A DNA stretch of 64,000 nt, from positions 47,048-111,047 of the forward strand of contig NZ_JAEIOJ010000015.1 of assembly GCF_016464305.1 (NCBI RefSeq), read 5' to 3'. Below are positions 16,440 through 24,901 of the stretch, one piece after another. Source of the DNA: Umezawaea beigongshangensis. Its GTDB lineage: Bacteria > Actinomycetota > Actinomycetes > Mycobacteriales > Pseudonocardiaceae. The notes beneath the pieces were generated by a model, which saw only the letters and a list, made by a program, of their open reading frames with translations, was not told the origin of the DNA and made no database searches. Position 1 is the stretch's first letter, and each line of letters starts with the position of its first letter. The translations under genes were made by a program, and so were the position numbers.

Positions 16440-17366
16440 GTGCCGCCACCACCCGATCCGTCCGCAGTGCGGGTCAGCGGTCCCTGGACCCACCGCGACG
16501 TGTCGGCCAACGGCATCAGGCTGCACGTCGCCGAACTCGGCGAGGGACCGCTGGTCCTGATGCTGCACGGGTTTCCGCAGTTCTGGTGGTCCTGGCGGCA
16601 CCAGCTCACGTCGCTGGCCGAGGCCGGGTACCGCGCCGTCGCGGTGGACCTGCGCGGGTACGGCGACTCCGACAAGCCCCCGCGCGGTTACGACGGCTTC
16701 ACGCTCGCCGGTGACGTGGCCGGGCTGGTCAAGGCGCTCGGCGAGCGTCGCGCGCACCTCGTGGGTCACGCGTGGGGCGGGATGCTGGCGTGGACCGCCG
16801 CCGCGATGCACCCCCGCGTCGCGCACTCGGTGTCGGTGATCTCCGCGCCGCACCCGCTGGCGCTGCGCCGCGAGATCCGCCGCCACCCGCGCGGCCAGGG
16901 CCGCGCCGCGAGCCACGTCCTGCGCTTCCAGGCCCCGGTGTTCCCCGAGCGCTGGCTCACCGGTGACGGTGCCGCCGCCGTGTCCCGGCTGCTGCACGCC
17001 TGGTCCGGTCCCAAGTGGACGGTCGCACCGGAGTTCGACGAGGTCGTGCGGCTCAACCGGCAGGCGATGCTGGTGCCCGGCGTCGCCCACAGCTCCCTGG
17101 AGTACTACCGCTGGGCCGCGCGCTCGCAGCTGCGCGGTGACGGTCGGCGCTTCGCCGAGGCGATCGACCGGCGCGTGGAGGTGCCGGTGCTGCAGGTGCA
17201 CGGCGCGATGGACCCGGTGATGCTGGAGTCGACGGCGCTGGCGTCGGCGTCCTGGCTCGGCCCGCGGTCGCACTACCGCTGCATCCCCGAGGTGGGCCAC
17301 TTCCCCCACCAGGAGGCCCCGCACACGACGAGCAAGCTGCTGACGGACTTCCTCGCGCGCCTCTGA
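16440..17366 (+). CDS. Alpha/beta hydrolase of the epoxide hydrolase family (EphE-like), nucleophile missing
   Basis: This 308-residue alpha/beta hydrolase resembles epoxide hydrolases and the neighbour EphE (Rv3670) of M. tuberculosis. The oxyanion motif LHGFPQFWWSW and the RGYGDSDKP block are intact. The nucleophile elbow, normally GHDWGG, reads GHAWGG here with Ala at residue 111 in place of the catalytic Asp. The final histidine is present (PEVGHFPHQE). Classical epoxide hydrolysis is therefore doubtful, and it may be a binding or regulatory protein. It starts 8 bases after the holin-like gene and converges on marP across a tandem repeat. Confidence 0.8.
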   Translation: MPPPPDPSAVRVSGPWTHRDVSANGIRLHVAELGEGPLVLMLHGFPQFWWSWRHQLTSLAEAGYRAVAVDLRGYGDSDKPPRGYDGFTLAGDVAGLVKALGERRAHLVGHAWGGMLAWTAAAMHPRVAHSVSVISAPHPLALRREIRRHPRGQGRAASHVLRFQAPVFPERWLTGDGAAAVSRLLHAWSGPKWTVAPEFDEVVRLNRQAMLVPGVAHSSLEYYRWAARSQLRGDGRRFAEAIDRRVEVPVLQVHGAMDPVMLESTALASASWLGPRSHYRCIPEVGHFPHQEAPHTTSKLLTDFLARL

Positions 17367-17372
17367 TCGGCC

Positions 17373-17436
17373 CGAACGCTCCACTCGCGGTGCGCGAACG
17401 CTCAACTCGTGGTGCCCGAACGCTCAACTCGCGCAG
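17373..17436 (+). repeat. 22-bp tandem repeat, locus 1 (about 3 units)
   Basis: Three successive units begin CGAACGCTC(A/C)ACTCG at 17373, 17395 and 17417, with a period of 22 bases. The full unit in the middle is CGAACGCTCAACTCGTGGTG plus CC. They fill the gap between the convergent EphE-like gene and marP. The third unit contains the marP stop codon (17424-17426). The same unit is repeated three times at 59671-59736. Confidence 0.9.
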
Positions 17437-18608
17437 TTCTGGGTCGAGGCTCGGCGGATCAGCTGGGGGGCGCGGGCCACCTCGTCGGCCACCTCCTGCG
17501 CCGTCAGCACGAAGCCCGTCTCCTGGTCGTCCACGGCCGCGCCGAACACCACGCCCATCACGCGGCCGTCCGGGTCCACCAGCGGGCCGCCGGAGTTGCC
17601 GCTGCGGACCTTGGCCCGCACGGTGTAGACGTCCCTGGTCACGGTCTGCGCATCGTAGATGTCGGGGCCGCGCAGCGGGATGCGCTCGCGCACCCTGGCC
17701 TCCGACGCCGTGTACGGCCCGTCGAGCGGGTAGCCGAGCACGATGCCGTCCTGCCCCTGCGCGATCTCGCCCTGGCGGAACTCCAGCGGCGTGGCCTGGA
17801 GGTCGGGCACGGCGAGGATCGCCAGGTCGGTCTGCGGGTCGTAGTTCACGACGGTCGCGTCGAACTGCCCGCGGCCCACCTCGACGGTGACCTCGCTGGT
17901 GCCCGCGACGACGTGGGCGTTCGTCATGACCCGCTCGGGGGCGATCACGAAGCCGGTGCCCTCCAGCGCGCGGGAGCACGACGGGGCCCGGCCGCGCACC
18001 TTGAGCACGCTGGGCCGCAGCTTCTGCACGACGGGGTTGGTGCCGAGCGTCGGGTCGGGCGGGCCGACGTCGTTGATCGGGGTGCGGTTGAACGGGTCGA
18101 TCGCGGCCGGGAAGCCGGACACGTCGAGCAGGTTCTGCAGGTCGCCGGACAGCCGCTTCGCCGACTCCGGCATCGCGGCGTCCACCGCGTGCAGGATCGT
18201 CGACTCCTTGATGGCCTTGGTCAGGCCGGGCAGCCCCGCGACGGTCGTGAGCGGCAGCGCGATCATCCACGCCACGGCGAACACCACGACGCCCTGCACG
18301 ATCGCGCCGAGCGCGTTGTCCAGCCCGCGCAGGGGTGTCGCGTTCACCCTGGACTTGATGGACCGGCCGACGTACACGCCGATCGTCTCGCCGAGCGCCA
18401 CCAGCAGCACGAGGATGCCGACGGTGAAGACGACCTTGGTGACGACGTTGTCGAACTGGGTCACGACCAGCGGCGCGACCTGCGTTCCGAGCACGAGTCC
18501 GATCAGCACGCCGCCGAAGGCGGGCAGCGCGACGACCATGCCCTGCCTGGCGCCGGACACCGCGGCGAACGCGGCGAGCGCCAGCACGAGCAGGTCAACC
18601 CAGTTCAC
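17424..18608 (-). CDS. marP: Membrane-anchored serine protease MarP
   Basis: This 394-residue protein has four predicted membrane segments in an N-terminal CvpA-like domain (first ~150 residues) and a periplasmic trypsin-like protease domain. The catalytic triad is visible as TNAHVVAG (His), QTDLAIL (Asp) and RSGNSGGPLV (Ser). A Cys in APSCSRA and one near the C-terminus (NCAS) may form the regulatory disulfide known in the M. tuberculosis enzyme. MarP protects mycobacteria against acid and oxidative stress by processing a peptidoglycan hydrolase. It is the last gene of nth-thioredoxin-nudix-marP. Its stop lies inside the 22-bp repeat. Confidence 0.93.
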   Translation of the reverse strand: MNWVDLLVLALAAFAAVSGARQGMVVALPAFGGVLIGLVLGTQVAPLVVTQFDNVVTKVVFTVGILVLLVALGETIGVYVGRSIKSRVNATPLRGLDNALGAIVQGVVVFAVAWMIALPLTTVAGLPGLTKAIKESTILHAVDAAMPESAKRLSGDLQNLLDVSGFPAAIDPFNRTPINDVGPPDPTLGTNPVVQKLRPSVLKVRGRAPSCSRALEGTGFVIAPERVMTNAHVVAGTSEVTVEVGRGQFDATVVNYDPQTDLAILAVPDLQATPLEFRQGEIAQGQDGIVLGYPLDGPYTASEARVRERIPLRGPDIYDAQTVTRDVYTVRAKVRSGNSGGPLVDPDGRVMGVVFGAAVDDQETGFVLTAQEVADEVARAPQLIRRASTQNCAS

Positions 18609-18629
18609 GCCGTTACCTCCGCCGAGTCG

Positions 18630-19301
18630 CTACGTAGCGCGCAACGCTAGTTCAAGGTCCCTGACGTCCGCGTGGTTCCACGGACGCTCCCAGCCTCCCA
18701 GGGTCAGCAGGCCGCTGAGCAGGCCGGCCGTGAATCCCCACACCAGCATCCCCGGTGCCGAGAACGCCGGCCCCTGGTAGCCGGAGGAGTGGCGCACGCG
18801 GAACCGGTTGGCCGGGTCCACGAGGTGCGAGATCGGGACGCGCGCGACCGCCGCCGTCTCACCGGGGTCGACCGGCGCGACCGGGCTCGGCCGGTCCCAG
18901 TGGGCGAGCACGGGCGTGACCAGGTAGCTCGACACCGGCACGTACAGGTCGGGCAGCAGGGCCACCGGCCGCACGCCCTCGCGCAGCACGCCGGTCTCCT
19001 CCAGCGCCTCGCGCAGCGCCGTGTCCACGGGTCCGTCGTCGGTCGGGTCGGCGCCGCCGCCGGGGAAGGCGACCTGGCCGGGGTGCGAGCCGAGCGAGTC
19101 GGCGCGGCGCAGCAGCAGCACGTCGGGGCCGTTCTCCCCCTCGCCGAACAGCACGAGCACCGCCGCGGGACGGGCGGTGCCCTCCGGTGGCGGCGAGATG
19201 CGGGTGAACGCGGTGGAGTCGATCGCGTCGACGGCCTCGACCAGACCGGACATCCACTCCGGCACCTCGGACGGGTCCACCAGCGGTCCTGGCCGCGTCA
19301 T
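18630..19301 (-). CDS. NUDIX hydrolase, CoA-pyrophosphatase type (Rv3672c-like)
   Basis: The 223-residue protein carries the Nudix box as GGGADPTDDGPVDTALREAL followed by EETGV, preceded by PGQVAFPGG, a pattern typical of CoA/acyl-CoA diphosphatases. Such enzymes hydrolyse CoA or nucleotide derivatives with Mg2+. ATG 19301 overlaps the stop of the thioredoxin-like gene (ATGA) and has GGTGGAGGG before it. It is the third gene of the nth operon. The exact substrate cannot be read from sequence. Confidence 0.88.
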   Translation of the reverse strand: MTRPGPLVDPSEVPEWMSGLVEAVDAIDSTAFTRISPPPEGTARPAAVLVLFGEGENGPDVLLLRRADSLGSHPGQVAFPGGGADPTDDGPVDTALREALEETGVLREGVRPVALLPDLYVPVSSYLVTPVLAHWDRPSPVAPVDPGETAAVARVPISHLVDPANRFRVRHSSGYQGPAFSAPGMLVWGFTAGLLSGLLTLGGWERPWNHADVRDLELALRAT

Positions 19302-19897
19302 CCCTCCACCACCCCTCTGACCTGGTCGACGGTGGAGAACAGCACCGGGTCGGACACCTGCGAGAGCGTGCCGTCGGCGGCGAGCAGGTAGCTGACCGGC
19401 AGCGCCTCGGGAGATCCGAGCGCCTTGCGCACGACGTCCTCCCGGTCGAACAGCGACGGCATCCGCACTCCCAGCGAGGACAGCAGTTCGAGCCCGGCGC
19501 CCTCCTCCGACTGCACCTGCACCAGGAGTACGGGCCGCGAGCCGGGAAGGTTCGCGTAGCTGTCCAGCACCCGCAACTCCTTCGCGCACGGCTGGCACCA
19601 GCTCGCCCAGAAGTTCACCAGGACCGGACCCTCCGCCAGGAGGGCCGCGGGGTCGACGGGACCGCCGTCGCCGAGGCACGTGGCCCGCAGGCCCCGGAGC
19701 ACCTCGGGTCCGGCGCCGGGCGTGCCGGGAGGACACGGCGGCAGCGCGGCCCTCGCCCGCATCGCCACGACGTCCTGGTCGGCGCGCGGGGACGGCACCG
19801 GCACCGCCGCCCTCTCCTCGTCCCGCGGCCACAGCGCGATCCCGCCCGCGACGACGAGCACGAGCACCACGACGAGCCAGCGGACGCGGGTGCTCAC
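19298..19897 (-). CDS. Membrane-anchored thioredoxin-like protein (TlpA/ResA type)
   Basis: This is a 199-residue protein with one N-terminal membrane anchor ([19 protein letters not shown]) and an extracytoplasmic thioredoxin fold. The active site is [15 protein letters not shown] second Cys pair (LPPCPPG and RATCLGD) probably forms a structural disulfide. It corresponds to Rv3673c. Such proteins reduce or isomerise disulfides of exported proteins, and MarP in the same operon has extracytoplasmic cysteines. The start GTG overlaps the nth stop by four bases. Confidence 0.87.
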   Translation of the reverse strand: MSTRVRWLVVVLVLVVAGGIALWPRDEERAAVPVPSPRADQDVVAMRARAALPPCPPGTPGAGPEVLRGLRATCLGDGGPVDPAALLAEGPVLVNFWASWCQPCAKELRVLDSYANLPGSRPVLLVQVQSEEGAGLELLSSLGVRMPSLFDREDVVRKALGSPEALPVSYLLAADGTLSQVSDPVLFSTVDQVRGVVEG

Positions 19898-20727
19898 CCG
19901 CCGCTCCGGCCGAGCTTCTCCCCCGCTCGCACCCGCTCCGCGAGTGCGATCAGGTGCTCGGCCTCGTCGCCCTTGACGAGCTTCGCGGCCCGCACGGGAT
20001 CGGTCTGCCCGATGCCGTAGGAGGGGCACTCGGGAGCCAGCAGGCACGCCCCGCACGCGGGGGTGCGGGAGTGGCAGACGCGGCGGCCGTGCCAGATCAC
20101 CCGGTGGTTCAGCAGGTTCCAGTCCTTGCGCTCGATCAGCGGGCCGATCGCGTGCTCGACCTTGACCGGGTCCTCCTCCTGCGTCCAGCCCCAGCGCCGC
20201 ACGAGGCGGCCGAAGTGCGTGTCGACGGTGATGCCGGGCACGCCGAAGGCGTCGCCGAGCACGACGTTCGCGGTCTTGCGGCCCACGCCGGGCAGGGTGA
20301 CGAGGTCCTCCAGGCGGCCGGGCACCTCGCCGTGGAACCGCTCCACGAGCGCGGCGCCGAGGCCCAGCAGCGACGTGGTCTTGTTCCGGTAGAAGCCGGT
20401 CGGCCGGATCAGCTCCTCCAGCTCGGCCCGGTCGGCGCCGGCGTAGTCGGCGGCCGTGCGGTAGCGGGCGAACAGGGCGGGCGTGACCTCGTTGACGCGC
20501 TTGTCGGTGCACTGCGCGGAGAGCACGACGGCGACGATCAGCTCCAGCGGGGTGGTGAAGTCCAGTTCGCAGTGGGCGCCGGGATATCCCTCGGCGAGGA
20601 CCCTGACCGTTCGGCGCGCGCGTCGAACCAGTCCGGCTCTCGTCTCCGTCTTCCCGGTGCGGACCTTCGGGTCCGCCGCTCCCGCCGCGGAGTCGGCCGG
20701 AGTGTGACGACGCGTGGCAGGGGGCAC
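19894..20727 (-). CDS. nth: Endonuclease III (DNA glycosylase/AP lyase)
   Basis: Nth (277 residues) excises oxidised pyrimidines and nicks AP sites. The helix-hairpin-helix [17 protein letters not shown] contains the catalytic Lys, VDTHFGR the catalytic Asp, and [17 protein letters not shown] gives the four [4Fe-4S] cysteines (C-x6-C-x2-C-x5-C). GTG 20727 is preferred because TACCCT lies 6 bases upstream on the same strand with TTGACT before it, which makes a leaderless start. The longer frame to 20790 would run through this promoter. It heads the nth-thioredoxin-nudix-marP operon, divergent from the small gene at 20805. Confidence 0.95.
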   Translation of the reverse strand: MPPATRRHTPADSAAGAADPKVRTGKTETRAGLVRRARRTVRVLAEGYPGAHCELDFTTPLELIVAVVLSAQCTDKRVNEVTPALFARYRTAADYAGADRAELEELIRPTGFYRNKTTSLLGLGAALVERFHGEVPGRLEDLVTLPGVGRKTANVVLGDAFGVPGITVDTHFGRLVRRWGWTQEEDPVKVEHAIGPLIERKDWNLLNHRVIWHGRRVCHSRTPACGACLLAPECPSYGIGQTDPVRAAKLVKGDEAEHLIALAERVRAGEKLGRSGG

Positions 20728-20804
20728 GGACCCAGGGTAGTCAACACGCCGGGCAGACCCCTCCCGTGCGTTCGGAAACACGATGCGCAAGGATCGGGGC
20801 CATC

Positions 20805-21056
20805 ATGGAAGCCTGGTTCGTCATCGCCGTTCCGATCGTGATCATGTTCTTCGCGCTCTTCATGGAGCGCGTCGAAGCTCGGCTCAGGCACGTCGCCGTG
20901 CAGGAGGACGAGGTCGAGGAGTTCCTGGAGCAGGCCCGGCCGGACGAGGTCAGGGCGCTCTACGGACACGGCATCGGCCGAGCGCTGGAGCTGTTCCGTC
21001 TGCGCCGGCTCGGTGGCCGCGCGCGCAACCTCCGACAGAAGCGAACCCAGCGGTAG
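20805..21056 (+). CDS. Small single-pass membrane protein (Rv3675-like)
   Basis: The 83-residue protein has one N-terminal hydrophobic segment (WFVIAVPIVIMFFALFM) followed by a charged cytoplasmic region with two short helices and a basic tail. ATG 20805 has AAGGA upstream. It occupies the place of M. tuberculosis Rv3675, between nth and crp, and is conserved there in actinobacteria. Its function is unknown. Confidence 0.75.
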   Translation: MEAWFVIAVPIVIMFFALFMERVEARLRHVAVQEDEVEEFLEQARPDEVRALYGHGIGRALELFRLRRLGGRARNLRQKRTQR

Positions 21057-21272
21057 CCATCCCGACGCCACCGGCCCGCGCAGCAGTGCTCCGCGGGCCG
21101 TTCGCACGCCCTGACCACGGCCGAGATCGACCGGGGAGTAGGTTGATCGGCGAGCCGGTCAGCGATCCTCTGGACACCGAATAGACTGCTCACAGTGATC
21201 GGCGGCACGGCGCTCGTTCCGCCAGAAGGCGGAAGGCGTTGAGCCTGCCGCGTGTCGACAGGAGGAACCCAG

Positions 21273-21947
21273 GTGGACGAGACCCTGGCCCGCGCGGGCA
21301 TCTTCCAGGGGGTTGAGCCGGCTGCGGCTGAGGCGCTGGCGCAGACCCTGGAGTCGGTCGAGTTCCCGCGTGGTCACGTGATCTTCGCGGAGGGCGAGCC
21401 GGGAGACCGGCTCTACATCATCCAGTCCGGCAAGGTGAAGATCGGCCGGAAGTCCCCGGACGGTCGCGAGAACCTGCTGGGCATCTTCGGGCCGTCGGAC
21501 ATGTTCGGCGAGCTGTCGATCTTCGACCCCGGCCCGCGGACGTCCACGGCCACCACGGTGACCGAGGTCCGTGCGGTGAGCATGGACCGACCGGCCCTGC
21601 GGCAGTGGATCACCAACCGGCCGGAGATCGCCGAGCAGCTGCTGCGCGCGCTGGCGCGTCGCCTGCGCCGGACGAACTCGATGCTGGCCGACCTGATCTT
21701 CACGGACGTGCCCGGCCGGGTCGCCAAGGCCCTGCTCCAGCTCGCCCAGCGCTTCGGCAGCCAGGAGGCCGGTCTGCTGCGGGTCACCCACGACCTGACG
21801 CAGGAGGAGATCGCCCAGTTCGTCGGCGCCTCGCGCGAGACCGTGAACAAGGCGCTCGCCGACTTCGCGCACCGCGGCTGGCTGCGCCTGGAGGGCAAGA
21901 GCGTGCTGATCCTGGACCCCGAGCGGCTGGCCCGCCGGGCGCGGTGA
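21273..21947 (+). CDS. crp: Global regulator Crp/GlxR
   Basis: This 224-residue cAMP receptor protein begins [16 protein letters not shown], nearly identical to Rv3676. The cyclic-nucleotide domain includes [17 protein letters not shown], and the helix-turn-helix is [20 protein letters not shown]. In actinobacteria this protein (Crp/GlxR) controls hundreds of carbon, respiration and stress genes. GTG 21273 has a strong AGGAGG 7 bases upstream; the in-frame GTG 21252 is less likely. A long hairpin terminator follows at 21995-22044. Confidence 0.97.
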   Translation: MDETLARAGIFQGVEPAAAEALAQTLESVEFPRGHVIFAEGEPGDRLYIIQSGKVKIGRKSPDGRENLLGIFGPSDMFGELSIFDPGPRTSTATTVTEVRAVSMDRPALRQWITNRPEIAEQLLRALARRLRRTNSMLADLIFTDVPGRVAKALLQLAQRFGSQEAGLLRVTHDLTQEEIAQFVGASRETVNKALADFAHRGWLRLEGKSVLILDPERLARRAR

Positions 21948-21994
21948 CGCCCGCTCCACCGCGAGAAGCTCGACCCCGAAACGGCTGAGAACGA

Positions 21995-22044
21995 CAGCAG
22001 AGGGCCGGGCGCCGCCCCCGACGCGGCGCTCCGGCCCTCTGCTG
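21995..22044 (+). terminator. Strong hairpin terminator after crp
   Basis: CAGCAGAGGGCCGG (21995-22008) pairs perfectly with CCGGCCCTCTGCTG (22031-22044). An inner GCGCCG/CGGCGC continues the stem after one bulged T, giving about 20 bp in total. Confidence 0.85.
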
Positions 22045-22367
22045 GTCGCGCGCCCCATCCCCCGACGGGACGCGCTTCCACTCATCCGGCGCAACCAGGC
22101 CCCGACCTTCGGCACCGGAAGGAGGTCGTTGTACCCGTTCCGGGCGAGCAGCAAACCGGAAGGGTGATCTTGCGAGGACTTGCCGGTGCGTTCCGGCAGG
22201 ACAACCTTCGCACGAAACCACCCCCGCAACTCAACCCCCCTCACCTCCTACAACGCTCCTACCAGTCCTTATGTCGACCGGTTTCACTCGGACATCCCAA
22301 TGTCGTGACCCGATCGATACGCCTCGGGCGAAAGATCGGCCTGTGGTGGACCGCACCGGCAATTGAC
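22045..22367. other. Intergenic region crp to MFS gene
   Basis: About 320 bases without a convincing gene on either strand. The stretch 22220-22330 is richer in A and T than its surroundings (CCTCACCTCCTACAACGCTC and beyond), as expected for a promoter area. No tRNA, riboswitch or insertion-sequence end was recognised. Confidence 0.4.
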
Positions 22368-22383
22368 TGGTACGCACGTACCA
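22368..22383 (+). promoter_or_regulatory. 16-bp perfect palindrome, operator of the MFS gene
   Basis: TGGTACGCACGTACCA (22368-22383) is a perfect inverted repeat with a 2-base centre. A second half site, ACTGGTACGCATG, runs into the start codon at 22405. The pair flanks the presumed start point, since CACACT lies 7 bases before the ATG. No regulator gene is adjacent, so the repressor is encoded elsewhere. Confidence 0.55.
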
Positions 22384-22404
22384 CTGTCGGGCACACTGGT
22401 ACGC

Positions 22405-23664
22405 ATGTCCCACTCCGCCCAGCTGTCCGACTACCGCACCGCCCTGACCACGCCCGGTGTCCGCGGCCCCGTCGTCGCGTCCCTGCTGGCTCGGCTGCCC
22501 ATCGCGATGGTCGGTCTCTCGATGCTGTTCTACGTGCAGCGCGAGACCGGCTCGTTCGCCATCGCCAGCATGGTGTCGGCCGGTGCGCTCGCGGGCGTCG
22601 CGTTCGGGTCGGTGGCCCAGGGCAGGCTGATCGACCGGTTCGGCCCCAGCCGGCCGCTGATCTCGGCGATCTCGCTGTTCTCCGTCTTCGTGACCCTGTC
22701 GGTGCTGGCCGTGGAGGCCCACGCCGCCGCGCCGCTGCTGGTGGCGCTGTCCTTCGCCGTCGGCCTGACCGAGCCGATGGTGGGCTCCGCGTCCCGCGCC
22801 CTGTGGCAGCGCGTGCTGCCGCAGGGCCCCGTCCGCATCGCGGCCTACTCCTACGAGGCCATCAGCATGGAGGTCTTCTTCATCCTCGGTCCCGGCCTGT
22901 CCGGACTGCTGATCGCCGCGCCGTGGGCCGGCACGGGCGTGGTCGTGAGCGCCGTGCTGATGGTCGCCGGTGGCCTCTGGTTCGCCCTCACGCCCACCGT
23001 GCGCGCCTGGCGGACCGAACCGGACGCCGTGCGCGGCGCCCTGCTCGGCGCGCTCGCCAGCCCCGGCATGAGGACCGTCGCGCTCGCCGCCTTCGGCTTC
23101 GGCATCACGATCGGCTTCATCGAGGTCGCCGTCCCGGCCGTCGCGACGGCCACCGGCCGGCCGAGCCTGGGCGGTGTGCTGCTGAGCCTCTGGTCGATCA
23201 GCTCCGTGCTGTTCGGCGTGCTCTACGGGATGCGGCCGTGGCCGCGCCCGATGTACCTGCGGCTGCCGGTGCTGCTGATCGGCTTCGCACTGCTGTCGCT
23301 GCTGCTGGCGATCCCGACGACGCTGATCGGCCTGGGCGTGGCCCTGTTCGCCGTGGGCACGCTGATCACCCCGCAGTCGACGACGCACTCCACGGCGGTC
23401 GAGGCGGTGGCGCCGCACGGCACGGCCGCCGAGGCGTTCGGCTGGGTCGTCACGGCCGTGACGCTGGGACTGGGCCTGGGCCAACTGCTGTCCGGCCAGC
23501 TGGTCGAGCACGCCAGCACGAGCTGGGCCTTCCTGGCCGCCGGCGCGTCCGGCCTGATCGTCGGCCTGCTGGTGCTCGCCCTGCGCGGCACCGTCCGGCG
23601 CAGCGAGGAGAACCAGGTGCCCGAGGAGGCCACCCGCCTCCAGCTCGACCTGGCCGCCCGCTAA
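22405..23664 (+). CDS. Major facilitator superfamily transporter
   Basis: The 419-residue protein has about 12 hydrophobic segments in two halves joined by a loop near residue 200 (TVRAWRTEPDAVRG). The A-motif-like GRLIDRFGPSRPL lies between the second and third segments. No family-specific substrate motif is visible, and an exporter of small molecules is most likely. ATG 22405 fits a leaderless transcript. A palindromic operator sits directly upstream. The next gene, 111 bases on, is an extra sliding clamp, so the pair may be functionally linked. Confidence 0.88.
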   Translation: MSHSAQLSDYRTALTTPGVRGPVVASLLARLPIAMVGLSMLFYVQRETGSFAIASMVSAGALAGVAFGSVAQGRLIDRFGPSRPLISAISLFSVFVTLSVLAVEAHAAAPLLVALSFAVGLTEPMVGSASRALWQRVLPQGPVRIAAYSYEAISMEVFFILGPGLSGLLIAAPWAGTGVVVSAVLMVAGGLWFALTPTVRAWRTEPDAVRGALLGALASPGMRTVALAAFGFGITIGFIEVAVPAVATATGRPSLGGVLLSLWSISSVLFGVLYGMRPWPRPMYLRLPVLLIGFALLSLLLAIPTTLIGLGVALFAVGTLITPQSTTHSTAVEAVAPHGTAAEAFGWVVTAVTLGLGLGQLLSGQLVEHASTSWAFLAAGASGLIVGLLVLALRGTVRRSEENQVPEEATRLQLDLAAR

Positions 23665-23775
23665 CCCCGTCGCGGCGCACGCCTCCGGGACGGGGGCGAC
23701 CTCCACGGCGGCGAACTCCACGGCGGTGTACGCGGCGGCCCGGAAGTGTCGGTGGTCACCGCTAGCGTCCGCGGC

Positions 23776-24888
23776 ATGGATCTCACGGCCACCACGTCCG
23801 CACTCGCCGCAGCCGCGGGCGAGGTCGCGCGACTGCTTCCGAGCCGGGTGCTCGATCCGGTCCTCGCGGGTCTGCTGCTGCGCGCGGACGGCGGCGGGGT
23901 GGAGCTGTCGGGCAGCGACCGCGAGCACGGCGTGCGGCTGACCCGGCCCGCGACCACGCACACCGGCGGCGTCGCGCTGGTTCCGGCGAAGCCGCTGGCC
24001 GAGACGCTGCGCACGCTCGACGCGGCGCAGGTGCGGCTGGTCGTGGAGGGTTCCCGGCTGGCCGTGCGGACACCGACCGCGCGGTTCGCGCTGCCGCTGC
24101 TCGACGTCGGCGCGCACCCCGGCGTGCCCGCGCTGCCGCCGGTGTGCGGCCGCATCTCCGGCGCCGCGCTGGCGGCGGCCGTGCCACCGGTGGCGGGGGC
24201 GGCGTCGCGGGACGACGCGCTGCCGATCTTCACGGGCGTCCGCGTCCGCGCCGAGGGCGACCGCCTGCACCTGCTGGCCACCGACCGCTACCGGATGGCG
24301 TTCGCCTCGGCCCCCTGGCGGCCCGCCGCGGACGGCGCTCCGCTCGACGCGCTGGCTCCCGCGACGGTCCTCGCCGAGGTGGCGAAGCAGGCGGCGGGCA
24401 GCGACCTGGTGGCGCTGCACGCGGACACCGATCGGATCGGCCTGTCCTGGGCGGGCGACTCGATCACCACGGCACTACTGGCAGCGCCCTTCCCGGACGA
24501 GAGGGCGCGCAAGCTCATGGAGGCGGTCATCGACAGCACGGTCCTGGTGGACGCGGACGCACTGGCCGGGGCGGTGCGGCGGGCGACGCCGTACGCCGGT
24601 CCGCACGGTTCGGTGACGCTCCAGGTCGAGGACAGCGAACTGCGCGTGCGCGGCAACGACCCGCAGGCGGGCGAGTCCGAGGAGTTCGTGAAGGCGACGG
24701 TCGACGGCAACCGGCTGACCAAGACGTTCCAGGCGCGCTACCTGTCCGACGCGCTGAAGGCGTTCAGCGGCCGCGACGTGCAGCTGCGCATCCAGGACGG
24801 CATCCGCTCCACGGTCCTGACGTCCCGCGCGGGTGCCGACGGCGTGGAGCTGACGTACCTGGTGGTGCCGATGCGCACGAACGTCTGA
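23776..24888 (+). CDS. DNA polymerase III beta subunit (sliding clamp) paralogue
   Basis: The 370-residue protein has the three-domain DnaN layout. LPIFTGVRVRAEGDRLHLLA followed by TDRYRMAF matches the strongest DnaN signature, and the C-terminal YLVVPMRT corresponds to the clamp's peptide-binding tail (M-P-M-R in bacterial DnaN). The neighbourhood is not oriC (no dnaA, recF or gyrB), so this is a second clamp and not the housekeeping gene. ATG 23776 lies 7 bases after TAGCGT, a leaderless arrangement. Extra clamps in actinomycetes can confer self-resistance to clamp-binding antibiotics (GriR against griselimycin) or serve in repair. Which applies here is unknown. Confidence 0.88.
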   Translation: MDLTATTSALAAAAGEVARLLPSRVLDPVLAGLLLRADGGGVELSGSDREHGVRLTRPATTHTGGVALVPAKPLAETLRTLDAAQVRLVVEGSRLAVRTPTARFALPLLDVGAHPGVPALPPVCGRISGAALAAAVPPVAGAASRDDALPIFTGVRVRAEGDRLHLLATDRYRMAFASAPWRPAADGAPLDALAPATVLAEVAKQAAGSDLVALHADTDRIGLSWAGDSITTALLAAPFPDERARKLMEAVIDSTVLVDADALAGAVRRATPYAGPHGSVTLQVEDSELRVRGNDPQAGESEEFVKATVDGNRLTKTFQARYLSDALKAFSGRDVQLRIQDGIRSTVLTSRAGADGVELTYLVVPMRTNV

Positions 24889-24901
24889 CCGCGGCCCGCG
24901 A

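Noticed and set aside
17373..17436. CRISPR array
   Set aside because: The 22-bp units are contiguous without unique spacers, and no cas genes are present.
23776..24888. Housekeeping dnaN
   Set aside because: None of the conserved oriC neighbours (dnaA, recF, gyrB) are present, and the sequence is divergent from standard DnaN in its first domain.
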